NCBI GenBank assembly: GCA_903813345.2
Contig: CAIIXF020000001.1
Coordinates: forward strand, 36,115,366 to 36,179,365
DNA length: 64,000 bases
Reading direction: 5' to 3'
From: Owenia fusiformis
Taxonomy: Eukaryota; Annelida; Polychaeta; Sabellida; Oweniidae
Position numbers and translations under genes: made by a program. The notes under the pieces were generated by a model that worked only from the letters and a program-made list of their open reading frames with translations, was not told the origin of the DNA and searched no databases. Below are positions 59,166-64,000 of this stretch, one piece after another; position 1 is the first letter of the stretch, and every line of letters begins with the position of its first letter.

Positions 59166-61136
59166 TATTTCTATGAGTGATTTGATAAAATATGTTTTGT
59201 TTGGTTCATCTTGCTACTCCAGGGAGTTGCTGTTTTACTAGTTGGCTTTTTGGAAATCATTCCAGAAGAATATGTCAGAGCAAAGAAAATTTACAAATAT
59301 AATCCTCTATTAGGTGCATTAGGTGTCATTGCACATTGACATTTATTTTGAAGGAGGTTGCATAGCGAGGAGGATCACGTTTATTATGTTGAGCATTTCT
59401 TTTTTGTCTTAAAATGTCAGTTTATGATTTGAACATCAGTTCTGTCTTACATATTGAGTTCCAAGAAGAATTTGCAATTGATTCACAGTCACTTATTCCA
59501 TTTTTATTATTTTTAATGTCACTATGACACTATGAGGTTGACTTGTATAAATGAATTTCCCCGTGTTTTAGGTTTGGGATTGTCATGATAATGGTGTTAG
59601 TAGGGAGGGGGTATCAGGCATTGTTTCTCTTTTTGTGATATTTCAGATTGTTTTCATTTTGATAGGTTGTGTTCTCCTGTGTTTTTCTCCTGTGTTTTGT
59701 GTTTAATGTCTCTCCCTCTTTGGTCTCATGCATACATACTTTTTCACGAAAGACCTTGGCAACTGGAGTGACAAAAATCTAAAGAAATTTTTAAATAATT
59801 CGATAAAATTGGGAGATAATAGTTTTAATTCAGTTATATCGCCATCAATTTAGCCGTTTCTGTGAGTATTTCTATTGATATCCATGCATGTGTGTGTCAA
59901 TTAATCTACTATAACATTCTGCTATTTAGTCAAACTGAGTCCATTTTTAAGGAGGAAATTCATGTTTCACCCTATTATCGCCCATATATTTATCTCCAGG
60001 GATTTTTAAATTTGAGCCATCTTCTACAGGAGAATTTGGGAGACACACTGTGAGTTAAATAGAGAGAATATGTATTTACTGATGGAGTTCATATATCTAA
60101 TGATCAAGTCATCAAAGTGAAATTATGCACCATGTAATTGCTTCAAAAAATATGACAATGACATAGATCAATAAAACGGAATACATCCAATTATTGTATT
60201 ATGTTACATGTTTATAAAAGCTTTTCAATAATTAATGCAATTGTTATCTTGGGACATTTTGATGCTTTATTAGCAATTCCATTTTCATTTTATTATTAGT
60301 TCACATATCGAATCTATGGAATGGCCTACTTATATGTTTATCTGTCTATCCATCCTTTTGTCCATCCATCCATCCGTCTTTCCGTCCATCTGTCTGTCCG
60401 TCCATCCGTCCTTCTGTCTGTCAACAATATTCAGACAAATACAACTGACTAAACTAAAGTTCATTTCATTTTAAGGGTATCCATGTCTATATCTAGCAAC
60501 TTACAAATTTGACCTACTTTTGCAAATACTTGTAATTTTTATGAAGGAAGTTTCTTTTGTGAGTTCCTTATAAGGTCATTTTGCAGTAGCACCTCAGCAA
60601 CATAACAGGCAATATCAATCAGTTTATTGTGATCTTTGCTGTACCAAGGGATATGGTTTTGAACATTTGCGCAGTCTAAAACAATTACAAGATGAAGAAC
60701 CCATTACAACCTGCTTACAAACATTTGCATATTACAATCTCATAGGATTAGAATGTCATGTCAACTGAAATACTGTGAAAATGCCAAGCAAAGGTGCATA
60801 ACCAGGAGTCTGTTTGCTATACTTTGACTATGACATAATGATTTACATGCATGGTTATAACAATGAATTTAGGAATTTTTAGAATGTTCTTGTAATCAAT
60901 TCATGATCTGTAATGATTAATAACCTCTCAATTTGATCTATTTGAAGTTCATCTATTCTTTTGCTCACTTATCAGAATGAATTGGTATTGTATAGAATGT
61001 ATACCATTAAGATGTTAGTTGATTCCTGATTATTTGCTAGGCAACAGTGATTTAAGACTATATTGTTTCTCAGATTACTTTGTTTTATTGAGCTAATCAT
61101 GGGTAATAGATTTTTGCAAAACAGTTATGTTTTGAA
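59166..61136. other. No gene recognised
   Basis: Apart from the TCCATCC run at 60345, only AT-rich single-copy-looking sequence. Confidence 0.55.
60345..60430 (+). repeat. CCATCCGTCTGTCTGT microsatellite-like start of a GCTCAC-family repeat
   Basis: A run of TCCATCC, TCCGTC and TCTGTC words ends in TCTGTCAACAATATT, the same wording that follows the microsatellite of the element at 18.7 kb (TCTGTCAACAATATTGG). The sequence after it soon becomes unrelated, so this is probably a truncated copy. Confidence 0.55.
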
Positions 61137-61950
61137 ACGACAAAGAGTAATATCTGAAATGACAAAGAGCAATATCTGAAACTACAAAGAGCAATACTTT
61201 GAACTACAAAAAGCTATGTCTGAAACTACAAACAGCAATATCTGAAACTAAGAAGAGCAATATTTGAAATAACAAGACCAATATCTGAAACTACAAAAAG
61301 CAATATCTGAAACTACAAACAGCAATATCTGAAACTACAAAAAGCAATATCTGAAAATACAAACAGCAATATCTGAAACTACAAACAGCAATGTCTGAAA
61401 CTACAAACAGCAATATCTGAAACTACAAAAAGCAATATCTGAAACTACAAACAGCAATGTCTGAAACTACAAAGAGCAATATCTGTAACTACAAAAAGCA
61501 ATATCTGAAACTACAAACAGCAATATCTGAAACTACAAAAAGCAATATCTGAAAATACAAACAGCAATATCTGAAACTACAAACAGCAATATCTGAAACT
61601 ACAAAAAGCAATATCTGAAAATACAAACAGCAATATCTGAAACTGCAAACAGCAATGTCTGAAACTACAAACAGCAATATCTGAAACTACAAAAAGCAAT
61701 ATCTGAAACTACAAACAGCAATGTCTGAAACTACAAAGAGCAATATCTGTAACTACAAAAAGCAATATCTGAAACTACAAAAAGCAATATCTGAAAATAC
61801 AAACAGCAATATCTGAAACTACAAACAGCAATGTCTGAAACTACAAAGAGCAATATCTGTAACTACAAAAAGCAATATCTGAAACTACAAACAGCAATAT
61901 CTGAAAATACAAACAGCAATATCTGAAACTACAAACAGCAATATCTGAAC
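61137..61950 (+). repeat. 22-bp minisatellite, left block
   Basis: About 37 copies of AAACTACAAACAGCAATATCTG, with AAAAGC/ACAGC/AGAGC and ATATC/ATGTC variants that themselves recur in blocks. Because the unit is 22 bases, an open frame of 22-residue period arises on the minus strand; it is not a gene. Confidence 0.95.
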
Positions 61951-62353
61951 TAGTTCAAACGCAGCCAGTGGCCAAAAATAATAAATTCAGAGAGGAATGA
62001 TGCTTTGGAAGGAAGAGAAAAAATTTCTTAGTTTTGTTTCAAAATATGAGTCAGAATGCGCTGATTTTGATGAAAAAGTCGAAAATTGTTCATGATTCTT
62101 GCAAGCCCATGTTGAGAAATATCTTGAAGAAATACAACTTACTAAAAGCCTTGAAATCAAAGCTTCAAAATGAGCCTCAAAAATGCTCATATACAATGCA
62201 CCAATTTTGATGAAAAAATCAAAATTTTCTGGACCCCCTCTGGACTCGCTTTGCTCTGACCGTTCGGAAAAATTGTGGCTAATTATATAAGAATAGGCTA
62301 CTAATTAAAAAAAATATTAGCCATTTTGGCTAACATTGATTTTTCTTAATGCA
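61951..62353. other. Unrelated insertion that splits the 22-bp minisatellite
   Basis: About 400 bases of unrelated sequence, including two GATTTTGATGAAAAA-type words 150 bases apart and a GC-richer word, CTGGACTCGCTTTGCTCTGA. Near its right end TTAGCCATTTTGGCTAACAT forms a small hairpin and resembles the end of the ~340-bp unit. Array units restart right after GCAG. Probably an inserted element; no clear terminal repeats. Confidence 0.6.
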
Positions 62354-62640
62354 GAAACAGCAATATCTGAAACTACAAAAAGTAATATCTGAAACTACAA
62401 ACAGCAATGTCTGAAACTACAAACAGCAATATCTGAAAGTACAAACAGCAATGTTTGAAACTACAAACAGCAATATCTGAAAATGCAATATCTGGAAACA
62501 ACCAGCAATATCTGGAAACAACCAGCAATGTCTGAAACTAAAAAGCAATTTCTAGGCTATATCTAAAATTAAATTATCGAACAATATGTATAAATAGAGC
62601 AATAAACCACAAAGTGCAATATCTTAAAGTGCAATATCAG
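62354..62640 (+). repeat. 22-bp minisatellite, right block
   Basis: The same unit as at 61137-61950 resumes for about eight copies, then decays through ACCAGCAATATCTGGAAACA and AAAGTGCAATATC variants. Confidence 0.88.
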
Positions 62641-63576
62641 TGCTAATGCCAATGTAGTGCATAATGTAAATTTTTCTTTGTTTTATGCTTGAGTGCTTAT
62701 GTAGAAGTGTATTACATCAATAAATGTCCATTTGATATGAATAAATTGGGTTAGTTCAGTTCAATAGGTTTCTTTGAACATTGTTTCCTTTGATGTTTCA
62801 TTTTTCTTATTTATCACATCACAATAATACTCAAGGGATATTCACTATAGTAGAGTATTTTCTTATATTTCTGTAGATTTCATTTGGTCAAAGAATAAAG
62901 ATTTGATGTAGAAGGTATGGATCAATTGCTTACTGGTAAATTCATTCAAGTGCGGAATAAATTCAACTGTGACAGTTTTAGGCCCACTATCTGTCTGTCT
63001 AATGCTCTCTAGACTCATTTTACTCCATTTCATTTTTTATTGTTTCCATAAAAGGTAGTTTTTTAACATGAACTTTGCTGAAGCCTCCCCTCATATTCTA
63101 TGTGAGTAGGTAGTTACCAGTTTCACCCCCAGGTGGCTGATTCGGGTTAATTAACATGGCAGGTATATAAGAAAGCTCCCTTAAACTTGATGTTTTCAGT
63201 TTAAGTGAATCAATTTTCATATAATCTTTATATGTCATCTATGGGGAATCTCCCCGACCTAGAAGTCACATCTTCAAAGAAGATTAAATTATAAAAGTTG
63301 GTAAATACTTTTTTAAACCACAGTTCTAGAAGCAATTTTACATGTATAGACTTGAAATATGATATCTCTATAGTATATCAAGATTATTTCTACTAGCATC
63401 TAGTATATTAGAGTTTATGTCACGCATATCTTACATTATATTAGATCTAATAAGAAAACTGAAATGTAGGAATTTTTGAGGATCAGATCTGGAGGCCGTC
63501 AAAAGGTCAATTGATCATTGTTAAGTCATTTCTCTTTTGGGAATTTGCATCATACTCCGTAATTGAATCATTACCA
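62641..63576. other. No gene recognised
   Basis: AT-rich sequence between the end of the minisatellite and the MITE at 63577; nothing further seen. Confidence 0.6.
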
Positions 63577-63714
63577 GGGGGCCATTAACAGAAACTTCAT
63601 AAAGTTACGAATTCGTAAAGTCCATTGTTCTCTAACTGTGACGTCATTATATCCATGGTTACAACAATTGATTTACGAATTCGTAACTTTATGAAGTTTC
63701 TGTTAATGACCCCC
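63577..63714. mobile_element. MITE, family with GGTCATTAACAGAAACTTC ends, copy 2
   Basis: A 138-base copy whose arms (GGGGGCCATTAACAGAAACT... and complement) are 43 bp and almost perfect, including ACGAATTCGTAA in both. The better-kept arms suggest a younger insertion than the copy at 10328. Confidence 0.87.
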
Positions 63715-63931
63715 ATACCACTAACATGTTGAAGTATTACTTCCACCTGCTAATCTGAGGCAATTAGAAATTCTTCCATTCATTTTCCTTTGACAAGACT
63801 ATTTTTTAGACTATTTTTGTCATACCATGAGTGGCCATGAGTTTCATATTGTTGTCATAACCAGCAGCGTTATCATAGAAGCTCAGTGTGATTATTGTGG
63901 TTTTGGGAGCCAGTTGACTAAAATGTGTTTT

Positions 63932-64000
63932 TGGCTCACACAAAGAGCCATATGGGATAGACTTGGCATCTGTTTGTTGGTCAGTCCGTCCATCTATCAA
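63932..64000 (+). mobile_element. Start of a GCTCAC-type repeat, cut by the window end
   Basis: GGCTCACACAAAGAGCC forms a terminal hairpin like the one that opens the element at 18707, and GTCAGTCCGTCCATC follows. The element continues past the window. Confidence 0.5.

Noticed and set aside
61489-61677. Minus-strand repetitive protein with 22-residue period
   Set aside because: It is only the translation of the 22-bp minisatellite.

Overview
This is AT-rich metazoan genomic DNA, dominated by introns and repeats. Coding sequence is sparse and split by GT-AG introns. The repeats (an element opening with GCTCAC followed by TCCGTC microsatellite, Tc1/mariner elements, many small inverted-repeat elements, minisatellites) are of the kind common in marine lophotrochozoans. 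A mollusc is my best guess, but that is inference from repeat style, not a species call.

Only one gene is well supported. It is a plus-strand neuronal calcium sensor (NCS) family gene in the visinin/neurocalcin/NCS-2-like group. Its coding exons are 44216-44323 (myristoylation motif and N-terminal helix), 45605-45877 (degenerate EF1, then EF2 and EF3), and two alternative last exons, 47768-47974 and 48353-48565. Each last exon carries its own EF4, C-terminus and stop codon. Isoforms of 195 and 197 residues are predicted, identical up to residue 127. The 3' UTR runs to about 49.8 kb. Two short non-coding segments with good splice sites at 14414-14515 and 25051-25116 are probably 5' UTR exons of the same gene. 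If so, the gene spans at least 35 kb and most of the first 44 kb is its introns.

Layout: 1-14.4 kb holds unique AT-rich sequence with several small inverted-repeat elements (201-346, 1439-2270, 7741-8159 with a 9-bp target duplication, 9034-9216, 10328-10493), a long fold-back near 11.2 kb and a 21-22 bp minisatellite at 12.8-13.3 kb. 14.4-25.1 kb holds the two putative UTR exons and two large elements: a 2.2 kb element built of ~340-bp repeats (18.7-20.9 kb), and a 2.96 kb TIR element with an array of telomere-like CCCTAA motifs and a perfect 461-bp direct duplication (21.0-24.0 kb). 25-44 kb is a very long putative intron with two mid-sized TIR elements, a mariner-like element, a 61-bp tandem array and a dead Tc1-type transposon ending 53 bp before the first coding exon. 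44.2-49.9 kb is the coding part of the gene. 50-64 kb shows no recognisable gene: a decayed tRNA-derived SINE, a 25-bp minisatellite, a second mariner-like element, a 22-bp minisatellite split by an insertion, and further small inverted-repeat elements.

The most notable feature is the pair of tandemly duplicated EF4 terminal exons, which gives a splice-controlled choice of C-terminal calcium-binding lobe in a protein that otherwise stays the same.
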